Made by a program: the position numbers and the translations under genes
Notes under the pieces: generated by a model
Database searches by the model: none
What the model saw: only the letters and a program-made list of their open reading frames with translations
What the model was told of the DNA's origin: nothing
Source: Sulfurimonas sp. HSL-1656
GTDB lineage: Bacteria; Campylobacterota; Campylobacteria; Campylobacterales; Sulfurimonadaceae
Assembly (NCBI RefSeq): GCF_039645585.1
Contig: NZ_CP147915.1
Coordinates: 2,046,001 to 2,110,000 of the forward strand
DNA: 64,000 bases
Direction: 5' to 3'
In this document: positions 1-9,663 of the stretch, in pieces
Position numbering within the stretch: position 1 is the first letter of the stretch
Layout of the letters: every line of letters starts with the position of its first letter

Positions 1-1
1 A

Positions 2-565
2 AAAGGAACGTTCCTCAAAAAGGCCTACCGCCACTATAATCTCGACGCGCGGGACGAGTACGCCCAGATGCGCGAAATGCTGACGCGGCGCATCGAGAGT
101 TTCGGCGCAAACCCGCCGCCGGACCTCTGGATCATCGACGGGGGCAGGACCCTCCTGCTGCTGGCAACGGACCTCCTCGCCTCGGCGGGGGTCAACCTCG
201 ACGTCATCGCCGTCAGCAAGGAGAAAATCGACGCCAAGGCACACCGCGCGAAAGGCAAGGCCGCCGACCTGATCCATACCGCTGAAGAGACCTTGCGGCT
301 GCCGACATCAGACCCCCGTCTGCACTGGGTACAGCGGCTGCGGGACGAAGCCCACCGATTCGCCATCACCTTTCACAAAAAGCAACGGGAAAAAGAAGCA
401 AAAAGCTCCAATCTGCTGCAGCTCAAGGGAATTTCAGAGGCCAAGATCAAAAAACTTCTCAACCACTACGGCACCTTTGAAGCCGTTTATGCTGCACCGG
501 AAGAGGAACTCGCCGCACTCCTCAACATCGCCGATGCAAAAATAATCAAAAATAGTTATCGATAA
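2..565 (+). CDS. uvrC: UvrABC excinuclease subunit C, C-terminal part (5' truncated by window edge)
   Basis: This is the 3' end of the nucleotide excision repair nuclease that makes the incisions beside a UvrB-bound lesion. The frame is already open at the window edge. The visible part holds the RNase H-like endonuclease region with the DGG motif (WIIDGG), the conserved VIAVSKEK stretch, the RDEAHRFAI motif typical of the UvrC family, and a C-terminal helix-hairpin-helix region ([20 protein letters not shown]). The next gene starts 60 bases downstream behind its own promoter-like sequence, so uvrC probably ends a transcription unit. The identity is secure; the N-terminal GIY-YIG domain lies outside the window. 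Confidence 0.95.
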   Translation, partial: KGTFLKKAYRHYNLDARDEYAQMREMLTRRIESFGANPPPDLWIIDGGRTLLLLATDLLASAGVNLDVIAVSKEKIDAKAHRAKGKAADLIHTAEETLRLPTSDPRLHWVQRLRDEAHRFAITFHKKQREKEAKSSNLLQLKGISEAKIKKLLNHYGTFEAVYAAPEEELAALLNIADAKIIKNSYR

Positions 566-566
566 G

Positions 567-594
567 TTGCATTTTGCGGTTAATATGCTATATT
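567..594 (+). promoter_or_regulatory. Putative sigma-70 promoter of the signalling cluster
   Basis: TTGCAT (567-572) is followed after 16 bases by TATATT (589-594), about 30 bases before the PAS gene. The spacing is near ideal for a sigma-70 promoter. It is the only AT-rich stretch between uvrC and the signalling genes. Assigned by eye only. Confidence 0.4.
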
Positions 595-625
595 TATCCA
601 GACACAAATTAAAACAAGGCCGACT

Positions 626-1045
626 ATGCAGGTAGTAGAACCGATAGATGAAGAGTTTAAATTCGAAGGCCGTGCGATCGTCAGTGAAACCGATCTGAAT
701 GGGATCATTACCTTTGCGAACCGGAAATTCTGTGAAATTTCCGGCTATACCAAGGAGGAGCTGATCGGACAGCCGCACAATATTATCCGCCACCCGGATA
801 TGCCGAAAAAAGCGTTTGAAACCATGTGGAACACGATCAAACAGGGGAATGTGTGGAGCGGTCTCGTCAAGAACCTGCGTAAAGACGGGCGCTACTACTG
901 GGTCGAAACGACCATCACCCCGATCCAGGACGAGTCCGGAGCGATCACCAAATATGCCGCGGCGCGCAAAGGGGCCAGCGAAACGGCCATCGAAGAGGCC
1001 GAGGCGCTGTACGCGCGCCTGCGCAGCGAAGAAGCAGAATCATAA
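626..1045 (+). CDS. Single PAS-domain signalling protein
   Basis: A 139-residue soluble protein made almost entirely of one PAS domain. It carries the diagnostic runs TDLNGIITFANRKFCEISGYTKEELIG and HNIIRHPDMPKKAFETMW, like the sensor domain of Aer-type redox receptors, followed by a short acidic helical tail. There is no output domain, so it probably passes its signal by protein contact, perhaps to the kinase encoded two genes downstream. It is the first gene of a same-strand cluster (PAS, dual Hpt, hybrid kinase, receiver) with gaps of 12-20 bases. An AAGG ribosome site lies 6 bases before the ATG. The ligand or cofactor cannot be read from the sequence; FAD or haem would be guesses. Confidence 0.8.
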   Translation: MQVVEPIDEEFKFEGRAIVSETDLNGIITFANRKFCEISGYTKEELIGQPHNIIRHPDMPKKAFETMWNTIKQGNVWSGLVKNLRKDGRYYWVETTITPIQDESGAITKYAAARKGASETAIEEAEALYARLRSEEAES

Positions 1046-1060
1046 CGTGAAGGAGGCATT

Positions 1061-2830
1061 GTGCTAATCTACAACCACAACAAAAAACTGGTGGGCATCG
1101 ACGACGAAACGCTGCATCATCTCGGATACAAAACCCTGTCCGAATTCCTAGCGGAGCATAACGACGTCGCCGAAATGTTCGTCAAGAAACCGGGGTATAT
1201 CCACAATTTCCAGAACTTTCCCTGGATCGATTTCGTCCTCCATGCCGATGCCGAAGACACCCGTGCCATCATCCAAAACGGCAAGGTACAGTTCTCCTGT
1301 ACGCTGAGCCTTTCGCCGATCTTTATGACGGATGCCCCCGACAATGAGGGGTACGTCGTGCAGCTCAAGCAGATCAAGACCCTCAGCGGAACGATCGAAC
1401 CGTTTGAACGCTCCGAAAGCAGCGCGCCTTCCGCGCTCCCGGATATCCCGTTCGAGGCCTCGAAACCGGAAACCCCGGTCGCCCCTGCCGCACCCGCCGA
1501 GGAGGAGTTCGAGTTCAAAGAGCTGCCGGCCATCGACCTGCCCGACATCAACCTTGACGGTTCCTTGAGCGGCCTCGAAGATATCGAGCCCGAAAGCTTC
1601 GGACCGGATATCGAACCCGAACCGTTTACCTTCGATGAGGATTTCGAGCTGCCCGAAAGCTTTGAACCGGAACCCGCCCCGGCGAAAACCGAACGCCCGA
1701 TGCTCGGCGACTACATCAACCAGGAAGAGCAGGCCTACCTCGACAACCTTCAGACGGACAGCGATTACCGCTTCGATCCCCATGTCGCAGCCAATGAGCT
1801 CGGTCTGCCCGTCGAACTGATCGAAGAGTTCATCGGCGACTTCATCCAGCAGGCGCACGAGTTCAAAGCGGGCCTCTTCAATGCCAACCATGAAGAGGAT
1901 TTCGACGAGGTCCACCTTCTCTCGCACAAACTCAAAGGGGTCGCCGCCAACCTCCGGATCGAAGACGCCTTCGAGGTCCTGAGCATCGTCAACACGTCGC
2001 GCGACCAGGTCGAGATCGAGGCAAACCTGAAGCAGTTCTACCTGATCGTCGCCAAGATGGAGGGCAAACCGCTTCCGGAAATGATGGCCGCTACACCGCC
2101 GGAAAGTGAAACGGTCGAACCGGAAGCCCCGGCCGCCGAAGCCGACGTCCCGGCTGCAGCCGCCCCGACGGAAGAGGAGGAAGACGATCTCTATGACTTC
2201 GGCGACCTGCTCGGCACTTCCGCACCCGAGGAGTTCCCGGGCTTCAAGGAGGAGCTGAAAACACCGACCGTCGAAGAGGAACCGGCTTCCCTGGAACTGG
2301 GCAGCCTGACGGACGACGATATCGAACTCCCGCCGATCAAAGACGAAAACGCCCCGGCGATTGAAGAGGAGCCCCGCGAACCCGCCGAGGATGTCGAACC
2401 CTTCAGCCTCGATGTCATCCCCGAAACGGAACAGCACCTGATCGACGATGCCGAAGAGCATGAACGCTACAAGCAGGTCAGCGGTGACAGCGCAAAAGAC
2501 GCTGCACTGATGTCCGGTTCCGAAGAGAGCGAGCTCCATTACGACCTCACCCGGGCTGCCGCCGAGATCGGGCTTAGCGAATCGTTTGTCAAGAGCCTCG
2601 TGGAAGATTTCATCGATGACGCCAAAAAGAAAAAAGGTGAGATCCTGCAGGCCATCGATGACGGCGATCTGAAAAAAGTACGTGCCGCGGCCTTTGAATT
2701 CAAAGGTCTTTCGGATAACCTTCGTATCGAGGATGTCTCCCGGAGCCTGACCAAGCTGCTGCGTCAAGAGCAGCTGCCGGCACTGAAACGGGAAGCGGAA
2801 CACTTTTATTCACTTTTGAATCAACTCTAA
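1061..2830 (+). CDS. Large acidic protein with two Hpt-like domains, one lacking the phosphoacceptor His
   Basis: A 589-residue protein with a GTG start 5 bases after a strong AAGGAGG site. The first 130 residues look like a compact folded, possibly PAS-like, domain. Then come long acidic, proline-rich linkers. Two Hpt-like four-helix regions sit at about residues 240-340 and 500-589. The first has SHKLKG with His289, the expected phosphoacceptor. The second has AFEFKG at the same place, with Phe545 replacing His, so it cannot carry phosphate in the usual way. The gene lies between a PAS protein and a hybrid histidine kinase, which fits a phosphotransfer or scaffold role in a relay. No transmembrane segment is visible. 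The domain assignment is by motif; the function is inference. Confidence 0.7.
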   Translation: MLIYNHNKKLVGIDDETLHHLGYKTLSEFLAEHNDVAEMFVKKPGYIHNFQNFPWIDFVLHADAEDTRAIIQNGKVQFSCTLSLSPIFMTDAPDNEGYVVQLKQIKTLSGTIEPFERSESSAPSALPDIPFEASKPETPVAPAAPAEEEFEFKELPAIDLPDINLDGSLSGLEDIEPESFGPDIEPEPFTFDEDFELPESFEPEPAPAKTERPMLGDYINQEEQAYLDNLQTDSDYRFDPHVAANELGLPVELIEEFIGDFIQQAHEFKAGLFNANHEEDFDEVHLLSHKLKGVAANLRIEDAFEVLSIVNTSRDQVEIEANLKQFYLIVAKMEGKPLPEMMAATPPESETVEPEAPAAEADVPAAAAPTEEEEDDLYDFGDLLGTSAPEEFPGFKEELKTPTVEEEPASLELGSLTDDDIELPPIKDENAPAIEEEPREPAEDVEPFSLDVIPETEQHLIDDAEEHERYKQVSGDSAKDAALMSGSEESELHYDLTRAAAEIGLSESFVKSLVEDFIDDAKKKKGEILQAIDDGDLKKVRAAAFEFKGLSDNLRIEDVSRSLTKLLRQEQLPALKREAEHFYSLLNQL

Positions 2831-2842
2831 AAAGGAAGCTAT

Positions 2843-5800
2843 ATGAATTTGGGACTTAAAAGCCAGCTGCGCCTGATCAGCCTTTTGCCGATCCTCCTCC
2901 TGCTGAGCCTGGCCAGTTTCTACGTTTATACCTCGTTCAAGGACTACCAGTCTGCGGAAGTCCTGCAGACGAAGTTGGCCGAGAATAAATACCTCAACGG
3001 ATTGTTCACCAACATTTCCCGCGAACGCGGGATGACGGTTATGTACATGGGTAACCACTCCGAAGCGACCAAAAAATCGCTGCTCTCCCAGCGTGACATC
3101 GTCGACCAGTCGCTGGCGCAGCTTAGCAGCACTTTGAACGCCCAGGACGCCCTCTCGCTGAAAAACACGGCCAACACCATCGAAGAGGTCCGTAACGCCG
3201 TCGATACCGGCAGTGCGGAATTCGAAGCCGTCTACGCTGAGGCGTACGGGGTACTGCTGAACAACATCCTCGAGATTCTCGGCCATATTACCCAGATCTC
3301 CGACGACAAGGCGCTCTCTTCCAGTGCTTCCGCCTACTTCAACCTGCTCCAGGCCGAGTTCTATACCGCTTCCGAACGCGACTTCATCTCTTTCATTCTT
3401 GCCCGCTCCACCGCGCTGGAGACCGAAGAGGTCAACCGCTGGCTCTCGCTGATCGGCCGGGCTGACGCCATCAGCTACGATACGGCCCTCGATGCCGATC
3501 TCAAGGCCGCTATGGATGCCCTGTTCAAAGGAGAAGACAATACCGAGCTGTTCGAAGACATTACCGCCGAACGCGCCGAAATCATCCAGGCGATCAACGA
3601 CGGGCTCTACTCCACGCAGTCCGGTGTCTGGTTTGCGATGCTCTCGGAAAAGACCAACCTGCTCTCCGAAGCCGAAAACGTCCTGATCACAGCCATGGAC
3701 AAACGGGCGGCCATCGTCCAGACCCAGGCCCTCGAAATCCTGACGGCCGCCGTCGTCATCTGGGCGATCGCGATCATCATTGCACTGCTGGGCTACTTCC
3801 TCGCCAACGACATCGCCCGTAACATCAAGGACCTCGAATCGGTCCTCAAACGGGCGGCAGAGGGTATCGAGACCGAAAGTTCCGATATCAACCTCGAAAC
3901 GGCGAAGGGTACGGCACAGGCCTACGCCCTGCTTGAAAGCGTCATCGAACAGACCCGTATGGATAAGGTCTCCGCACAGGAGGCCAGCGAAGCGAAATCG
4001 ATGTTCCTGGCGAACATGTCGCATGAGATCCGTACGCCGCTCAACGGGATCGTCGGCTTTACCGAACTCCTCAAAGATACCGACCTCCAGGAAGAGCAGC
4101 GCGAATTCATCGATATTATCGAGAAGAGTTCCGAGAACCTGCTGGAAATTATCAACAACATCCTCGACCTCTCCAAGATCGAAAGCAACAAGCTCGAGAT
4201 CGAAGAGATCGCCTTCAACCCGCTCGAAGAGTTCGAAAGCGCTGTCGAAGTCTATGCCGTCCGCGCTTCCGAAAAACACATCGACCTCGGCTGTTTCATC
4301 GACCCGAGCCTGGAACGCCCGCTCAAAGGGGACCCGACCAAGATCAAAGAGGTTCTTATCAACCTCCTCTCCAACGCCGTCAAGTTCACCAACAGCGGCG
4401 GGGCGATCAACGTCAACGTCCGCCGCGAAGCGTGCGATACGCCGAACCGTGCCCGCGTGCGCTTTGAAGTCAAAGACAGCGGGATCGGCGTTACCGCCGA
4501 GCAGAAAGCCCGCATCTTCGAAGCCTTCGGCCAGGCGGATACCTCCATTACGCGTAAATACGGCGGTACCGGCCTTGGTCTGACGATCTCCAGCAGCTTC
4601 ATCGAGCTGATGGGCGGCAAGCTCGACCTCGAGAGCGAACCGGGACACGGTACGACCTTCTTCTTCGTTCTCGAACTCGAAGAGATCGAAACCCTCAACG
4701 AGTCGCTCCGTCACAGCTTCACCAACATCAACGCGCTCATCATGAACGATGAGACGCGCCAGAAAGCGCAGACGGAGTACCTGCTCGAGTACCTCAGCTA
4801 CTACGGGGTTAAGCACACCACCTTCAACGACCTGCGCCAGCTGCAGGCGCTCCAGGAAAAGGGAAGTTATGACATCCTGATCGCCGATTTCGACTACTGC
4901 GACGAAGAGGTCCTGCAGAAAGTCAGCGCCACACCGGAGGCAACGGTCCTCATTACGAAGTCCTACTACATGAAGAAGATCGAGAGCATGGAGCTCGACC
5001 TCTTCAAGGTCCTGTACGAACCGCTCAACGCCACCAAGCTGCAGAACGTGCTCGAGTCCTTCGATGCCGAAGACTACGTCGTCAAAAAAGCGCAGAAGAA
5101 GCGCAAAAAAGTCAGCGCCGACAGCCGCTTCAACGCCAAGGTCCTTGTCGCGGAAGACAATATCATCAACCAGAAACTGATCCGCCGTACCCTCGAGGAG
5201 CTCGGCCTGGAGATCACCATTGCGAACAACGGTCTCGAAGCCTTTGAAAAACGCAAAAACGGCGACTTCGACCTGATCTTCATGGATATCCAGATGCCGG
5301 TACTCGACGGGATGGAAGCGACCATGGAGATCCTCGATTTCGAAGAGGATGAGAACCAGCCGCACGTACCGATCATCGCCCTGACGGCCAATGCCCTCAA
5401 AGGGGACCGCGAACGCTTTATGGACGTCGGGATGGACGAATATACGACCAAACCGCTGGTCCGTACCGAAATTCTCAACCTGCTCAGCCAGTTCATCGGT
5501 GACAAGATCGTCGATACGCGCAGCACGGCGGCAGCCGAAGTAGAGACGGCAGCAGAGACTGCTGCCGTCGAAGAAGCCGTAGAGGAAACGGCGACCGAAG
5601 CAGCGCCGGAGATCGCCTATAACGCCGACATCCTGCTGGTGAAAAAAGGGGTGCTGGAGAACAAACTCTTCGGTCAGCTTCTCTCCGATCTCGGCTTCAG
5701 CTATGACAGTGTCAGCGGCGGCCGCAACATGATCGAGGCCCTCGAGGACAAAGCCTACAAACTCGTGCTGTTCGACCAGGAGATCGAAGGACTGGATCTG

Positions 5801-5968
5801 GAAATGCTGCAGACCACCCTGGGGAACAAAGCGCACAAAACCGCTACTGTCATGATGGTCGATCCGGGTGTCGAACCCGACGAGGCGACCCGCAAGCGCG
5901 TCAACGACGTCATCAAAAATGTCATCAACAAAGACCTGCTGCGCCTGATCTTTGAAAAATACGTATAA
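2843..5968 (+). CDS. NIT-type hybrid sensor histidine kinase with several receiver-like domains
   Basis: A 1041-residue inner-membrane hybrid kinase. A first membrane segment (about 12-30) is followed by a periplasmic helical region resembling the NIT (nitrate/nitrite-sensing) domain, with the [12 protein letters not shown] signature. A second membrane segment lies at about 297-322. The HisKA box is [10 protein letters not shown] with His394. The ATPase domain has [17 protein letters not shown] and [10 protein letters not shown]. Next come a receiver-like domain with a weakened acidic pocket (about 630-740), a canonical receiver with phosphoacceptor Asp815 ([11 protein letters not shown]), an Ala/Glu linker, and a C-terminal receiver-like domain in which the acidic pair is replaced by KK. 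The next gene is a stand-alone receiver 17 bases downstream. The sensed ligand is unknown; nitrate is only what the domain name suggests. Confidence 0.88.
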   Translation: MNLGLKSQLRLISLLPILLLLSLASFYVYTSFKDYQSAEVLQTKLAENKYLNGLFTNISRERGMTVMYMGNHSEATKKSLLSQRDIVDQSLAQLSSTLNAQDALSLKNTANTIEEVRNAVDTGSAEFEAVYAEAYGVLLNNILEILGHITQISDDKALSSSASAYFNLLQAEFYTASERDFISFILARSTALETEEVNRWLSLIGRADAISYDTALDADLKAAMDALFKGEDNTELFEDITAERAEIIQAINDGLYSTQSGVWFAMLSEKTNLLSEAENVLITAMDKRAAIVQTQALEILTAAVVIWAIAIIIALLGYFLANDIARNIKDLESVLKRAAEGIETESSDINLETAKGTAQAYALLESVIEQTRMDKVSAQEASEAKSMFLANMSHEIRTPLNGIVGFTELLKDTDLQEEQREFIDIIEKSSENLLEIINNILDLSKIESNKLEIEEIAFNPLEEFESAVEVYAVRASEKHIDLGCFIDPSLERPLKGDPTKIKEVLINLLSNAVKFTNSGGAINVNVRREACDTPNRARVRFEVKDSGIGVTAEQKARIFEAFGQADTSITRKYGGTGLGLTISSSFIELMGGKLDLESEPGHGTTFFFVLELEEIETLNESLRHSFTNINALIMNDETRQKAQTEYLLEYLSYYGVKHTTFNDLRQLQALQEKGSYDILIADFDYCDEEVLQKVSATPEATVLITKSYYMKKIESMELDLFKVLYEPLNATKLQNVLESFDAEDYVVKKAQKKRKKVSADSRFNAKVLVAEDNIINQKLIRRTLEELGLEITIANNGLEAFEKRKNGDFDLIFMDIQMPVLDGMEATMEILDFEEDENQPHVPIIALTANALKGDRERFMDVGMDEYTTKPLVRTEILNLLSQFIGDKIVDTRSTAAAEVETAAETAAVEEAVEETATEAAPEIAYNADILLVKKGVLENKLFGQLLSDLGFSYDSVSGGRNMIEALEDKAYKLVLFDQEIEGLDLEMLQTTLGNKAHKTATVMMVDPGVEPDEATRKRVNDVIKNVINKDLLRLIFEKYV

Positions 5969-5985
5969 ACTCTAAAGGAAACTGA

Positions 5986-6363
5986 ATGCCGAACAAACAA
6001 CTGAAAGTACTTGCCGTAGACGACGACCTCATCAACCTGAAACTGCTGAAGTCCATGCTGATGAAAACGGGTTACGTCGCTGAAGTCATCGAAGCCAAGA
6101 ATGGCGCCGATGCCATCGGTGAGCTGAAAAATACACCGGACATCGACGTCGTACTGCTTGACATCATCATGCCGGTCATGGGCGGTCTGGATATGCTCCG
6201 CGTCCTGCGCGCCGACGAGAACCTCAAACAGCCTCCTGTCATCGTTCTGACGACGGATGAGACGAAAAAAGCCGAGGCCCTCGAAGCCGGTGCAAACGGT
6301 TTCCTCATGAAACCGGTGCGCGAAAAAGAACTGAGCGCAAAGATCTCCCAGCTGATCCTCTGA
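5986..6363 (+). CDS. Single-domain response regulator (CheY-like receiver)
   Basis: A 125-residue stand-alone receiver. It has the acidic pocket VDDD at residues 11-14, phosphoacceptor Asp59 in VVLLDIIMPVMGG, the switch residue region VLTTDE, and the conserved Lys in FLMKPV. It has no DNA-binding or enzymatic output domain. It lies 17 bases after the hybrid kinase with an AAAGGAA site before the ATG, so it is probably the terminal phosphoacceptor, or a phosphate sink, of the relay encoded by this cluster. The molecular target is unknown. Confidence 0.9.
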   Translation: MPNKQLKVLAVDDDLINLKLLKSMLMKTGYVAEVIEAKNGADAIGELKNTPDIDVVLLDIIMPVMGGLDMLRVLRADENLKQPPVIVLTTDETKKAEALEAGANGFLMKPVREKELSAKISQLIL

Positions 6364-6389
6364 TCAGCCGGGCTCCCCGCAATTCCCCT

Positions 6390-7139
6390 TTACACTCCCG
6401 ACAATACCCTGTTGATCGAATAGCGCATATCGTCGTCGAGACTCTCCATCTTCTCCACCATCCACTGCAGGTAGCCGCGATCATCCGCTGCAATTTCAAA
6501 GAGCGTTTTGCCCTTGTACTTGCCGAAACGCATCGGACCCTTGTAAAAGACGGGTTCCAGGGTCAGGGCGACCATCTTCTCCACAGGGTTTTCGCCGGGG
6601 AAGCGCTCCTGGACACGCGCACGCAGACGGCTTAAAAAGAGTTTGAGCGTCAGGACGTCGCCGATGGCATCATGCGCCTTGATCTCGACGCCGAGCTTCT
6701 GCGCTTCAGCCGCCTCCTCTTTGTAAAGCCCCATTTTGTAGCGGAAATACTGCAGCCGGTGCGCCTCCTCATCTTCGAAAACATGCCGTGCGCAGCGCAG
6801 GGTATCGATGAGCTTCATGCCGTTGGCAAACCCCTCTTTTTCAAGCATTCCCAGGTCGAAAGGCGCGTTGTGGATCACCAGGTAATTCGCATCATTGTTG
6901 AGGGCCATAAGTGCCCGGTAGGCCTCAGTCTCGGTGCAGAGCGGTTTGCCTTCGATCATCTCCGGAGTAATGTTGTGCACCTCCATCGCGCCATACGCGA
7001 TCGGCACATCCGACGAACAGAAGTCATTATAGACCTCCGTCTGCTGTCCCGCCTCCAGGACCATGAAGCCCAGCTGAATGATGCGGTCCGTCTCTCCCGC
7101 CCCTGTCGTTTCCGTGTCCAGCAGTACGAATTTCGCCAT
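6390..7139 (-). CDS. DEDDh 3'-5' exonuclease-like protein with C-terminal DUF3820 domain
   Basis: A 249-residue protein of the DnaQ-like exonuclease superfamily. Catalytic acidic residues are visible in LLDTETTG near the start, in HNAPFDLGML, and in HDAIGDVLTLKLFL. The C-terminal 60 residues (RFGKYKGKTLFEIA and YLQWMVEKM) match the small DUF3820 family, which is often found with exonuclease or nuclease domains. It may proofread or degrade nucleic acid; the substrate cannot be told. It is the second gene of a short minus-strand pair, starting 2 bases after the stop of the small membrane protein gene. It converges on the signalling cluster. Confidence 0.85.
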   Translation of the reverse strand: MAKFVLLDTETTGAGETDRIIQLGFMVLEAGQQTEVYNDFCSSDVPIAYGAMEVHNITPEMIEGKPLCTETEAYRALMALNNDANYLVIHNAPFDLGMLEKEGFANGMKLIDTLRCARHVFEDEEAHRLQYFRYKMGLYKEEAAEAQKLGVEIKAHDAIGDVLTLKLFLSRLRARVQERFPGENPVEKMVALTLEPVFYKGPMRFGKYKGKTLFEIAADDRGYLQWMVEKMESLDDDMRYSINRVLSGV

Positions 7140-7141
7140 GC

Positions 7142-7450
7142 CTAACGTTCCTCCTCGTCAAAAAGTTCTTGAAAAAGCCGTTCCATGTCAAAGGCCGCCT
7201 TGGGTGCCTTCCAAAGCAGATGCGGCAGAAGCTCCAGGAAAAAATAGCCCGCATAGATCATCGGGTAGAAGACTTTGACTTCGTAATAGAGCTGCTTGTA
7301 GGTGTGGTGTGCCCGGATCCATTTTTGGGCGATCTTCGATCCGCCCATGGCCAGGTTGACTTCGAACGATACGATAAAGCCCCAGACAAGGTAGGTGAGA
7401 ATCGTCCCGAAAAAGAGGTACCAAAAAGAGAACTGGAGCGAATAAAACAT
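7142..7450 (-). CDS. Small two-segment membrane protein, unknown function
   Basis: A 102-residue protein. The longer upstream reading frame is not used, because it would run into the oppositely transcribed permease gene; the ATG at 7450 opens a protein-like hydrophobic sequence (SFWYLFFGTILTYLVWGFIVSF). A second hydrophobic stretch lies near residues 65-82, and the C-terminus is charged and probably cytosolic. The stop codon is 2 bases from the start of the exonuclease gene, so the two are likely co-transcribed. No family was recognised. Confidence 0.65.
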   Translation of the reverse strand: MFYSLQFSFWYLFFGTILTYLVWGFIVSFEVNLAMGGSKIAQKWIRAHHTYKQLYYEVKVFYPMIYAGYFFLELLPHLLWKAPKAAFDMERLFQELFDEEER

Positions 7451-7507
7451 GCTGTCATTGTGCCATAGCAAACCCGTAACTAACCAAAAAGTGTCTACAA
7501 TGTCTCC

Positions 7508-8635
7508 ATGATTACTAGCGTCTTCGGATACCTCGGCATTGTCATCGCGCTCGGCGGCGGCCTCTGGTGGATCGAGATGCGCACCCCCCTCAAACTCTTT
7601 ACCTGGCTCCCCGCCATCGTCTTGATCTACCTGGTCGGCATCACACTGTCGCAAAGCGGCCTTTTTGCGCAGAATGCCGCGCAGGCTTCGGCGTACATGC
7701 AGGTGAAATCCTGGCTTTTGCCGATGATGCTCTTCACCATGCTGCTGCAGCTCGACCTGCGGGCGTTCGCGACGCTCGGCAAACCCCTACTGCTCGCCTA
7801 TGGCGGTGCCGTCCTCTCCATTACGGGAGCCTTCTTCGCCGTCTTTGCCCTCTTCGGTTTCGGACCGGAAGCTGCCGGCGTCTTCGGTGCACTCGGCGGG
7901 AGCTGGACCGGCGGTACGGCCAATATGCTTGCCGTCGCCGCCGCCCTGGAGATCTCCGAGAGCCAGCTCGGCCCCGCCCTCGTCATCGACTCGCTGCTCT
8001 ATACCCTCTGGGTCAGCGCCCTGCTGCTGGCCGTTCCCTTCGCCCGCCGCTTCGACCGATGGAGCCGTGCGGGGAGCATCGAGATCGCCTTCGCCGGCCC
8101 TTCGGAAACCCGGGGAAACCTGCGCATGTTCCTGATCCTTCTGGCCGCTGCACTCCTCATTGCCACCGCGGTCAAAACAGCAGCGCCGATGCTGCCCATC
8201 CTGCCCGAAAGCACCTGGAGCGTTCTGCTCGCAACCCTTGCCGGTGTTGCCGGCAGTTTTACCCCGATGCGGCGTCTGGGGGGCAGCAGCACGCTGGCCT
8301 CCTTTCTCCTCTACGTTCTGATCGCCCTGATAGGCTCCCATGCCCTGTTGCACGGCTTTGCCGATGTCCCCGTGTACCTTGCCGCAGGTGCGGCCATCCT
8401 GCTGCTGCATGCTCTGGTCATGCTCCTGCTCGCCCGGATCTTCAGGCTCTCGCTGTTCAGCATCGGTGTTGCTTCACTCGCCAATATCGGCGGGGTCGCC
8501 TCTGCTCCCATTCTCGCCGCCGCCTATAACCGTCTGCTTGTCGGTCCCGCCGTCATCATGGCCATTATGGGCTACCTCATCGGCACCCTCGTCGGCCTCA
8601 CCATCGCGACGGGCCTGCGGAGTGTAGCGGCATGA
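7508..8635 (+). CDS. DUF819 family integral membrane protein (putative permease)
   Basis: A 375-residue, highly hydrophobic protein with about ten membrane spans. It has the DUF819 signature GGSWTGGTANM around residue 135, followed by SQLGPALVIDSLLYTLW. Members resemble sodium-dependent carriers, but the substrate is not known. The stop overlaps the ATG of the dipeptide epimerase gene by 4 bases (ATGA). This suggests the permease could import peptides or their products for that enzyme, in line with murein peptide recycling; that link is inference from neighbourhood only. Confidence 0.85.
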   Translation: MITSVFGYLGIVIALGGGLWWIEMRTPLKLFTWLPAIVLIYLVGITLSQSGLFAQNAAQASAYMQVKSWLLPMMLFTMLLQLDLRAFATLGKPLLLAYGGAVLSITGAFFAVFALFGFGPEAAGVFGALGGSWTGGTANMLAVAAALEISESQLGPALVIDSLLYTLWVSALLLAVPFARRFDRWSRAGSIEIAFAGPSETRGNLRMFLILLAAALLIATAVKTAAPMLPILPESTWSVLLATLAGVAGSFTPMRRLGGSSTLASFLLYVLIALIGSHALLHGFADVPVYLAAGAAILLLHALVMLLLARIFRLSLFSIGVASLANIGGVASAPILAAAYNRLLVGPAVIMAIMGYLIGTLVGLTIATGLRSVAA

Positions 8636-9663
8636 CCATTGCCGACGCCAGGATTTACCGCGGATCGCTCCCTCTGGCCACCCCCTTTGTCACGGCCCTG
8701 CGGCGCGTCGATGACGTCGTCTTTGTCGTCCTTGAACTGCATACAGACAACGGTTATATCGCCTACGGCAGCGCCCCCGCGACCAAGGCGGTCACCGGCG
8801 AAACGCTCGAAAGCATCGAAGCATCCCTGCGGCACCATATCCTGCCCGTTCTGCTCGGCCGTCCTTTTGTATTCGAAACACTGCTTCATGCTGTCACCAC
8901 CGCCCTGCCGGGCAACAGCAGTGCCAAAGCCGCGGCCGACATGGCGCTCTACTCCCTGGCTGCCCAGGAACAAAACCTCCCGCTCTACCGCTACCTCGGT
9001 GCAAAAGAGCCCGTTCCCGTCACTACGGCCGTGACCGTCAGCCTCGGGGCACCGGACGCCATGCGGACCAAAGCCGCCGAGCTGTTGCGCAACGGGTACG
9101 ACATTCTCAAGGTCAAGGTCGGCGGCAGGGACGGGTTGGACGCGCAGCGCGTCAGGGCGATCGCCGAGGCCCTCCCCGACGCACAGCTGCTCGTCGACGC
9201 CAACCAGGCCTGGGATCTCCGCGAGAGCCTCGACTTTATCGAACAATGCAGCGATCTGCCCCTCGCCCTGATCGAGCAGCCCGTGCCCGCAGCCGATCTC
9301 GAAGCCCTCCGCCAGATCACGGAACGTTCCCCTTTCCCGATCCTGGCCGACGAAGCGGTCTTCGATGCCGAAGACGCCCGGCGCGTGCTCGGCAAGGGTG
9401 CCGCAAACCTCATCAATATCAAGCTGATGAAGTGCGGCGGGCTCGCCGGCGCCCTGGCGATCCTTGACGTCTGCCGGGTTCACGGCGTACAGTGCATGCT
9501 CGGCTCCATGCTCGAAGGCCCCGTCTCCATCACTGCCGCCCTGCACCTCGCCGCCGCCCACCCCGACCGTTTCGCCTGGGTCGATCTCGACAGCCCCCTG
9601 CTCTACCGTACCCTCCCAGCCGACCTCCCTTTTACCGTCGAGGGGAACCGCTATGTGCTATAG
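8632..9663 (+). CDS. Dipeptide epimerase, enolase superfamily (L-Ala-D/L-Glu epimerase type)
   Basis: A 343-residue enzyme of the muconate lactonising subgroup. The KxK catalytic motif is seen in ILKVKVGG, the metal ligands in LLVDANQAW, LIEQP and ILADEAV, and the second catalytic Lys in NIKLMKCGG. The C-terminal region (GSMLEGPVSITAALHLAAAH) is typical of dipeptide epimerases that racemise the Glu of L-Ala-D-Glu released from cell-wall turnover. Length is normal. It overlaps the DUF819 gene by 4 bases and the downstream GIY-YIG gene by 11 bases, giving a three-gene unit. Exact dipeptide preference cannot be predicted by eye. Confidence 0.9.
   Translation: MTIADARIYRGSLPLATPFVTALRRVDDVVFVVLELHTDNGYIAYGSAPATKAVTGETLESIEASLRHHILPVLLGRPFVFETLLHAVTTALPGNSSAKAAADMALYSLAAQEQNLPLYRYLGAKEPVPVTTAVTVSLGAPDAMRTKAAELLRNGYDILKVKVGGRDGLDAQRVRAIAEALPDAQLLVDANQAWDLRESLDFIEQCSDLPLALIEQPVPAADLEALRQITERSPFPILADEAVFDAEDARRVLGKGAANLINIKLMKCGGLAGALAILDVCRVHGVQCMLGSMLEGPVSITAALHLAAAHPDRFAWVDLDSPLLYRTLPADLPFTVEGNRYVL

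Noticed and set aside
1148-2803. 551-codon frame antisense to the two-Hpt gene
   Set aside because: Shadow of an acidic, GC-rich gene; no motif, no ribosome site.
2810-5836. 1008-codon open frame antisense to the hybrid kinase
   Set aside because: It mirrors the sense gene. The GC-rich codon choice of the kinase avoids the codons that would give antisense stops. The product is low-complexity without any motif, while the sense frame has complete kinase motifs and a ribosome site.
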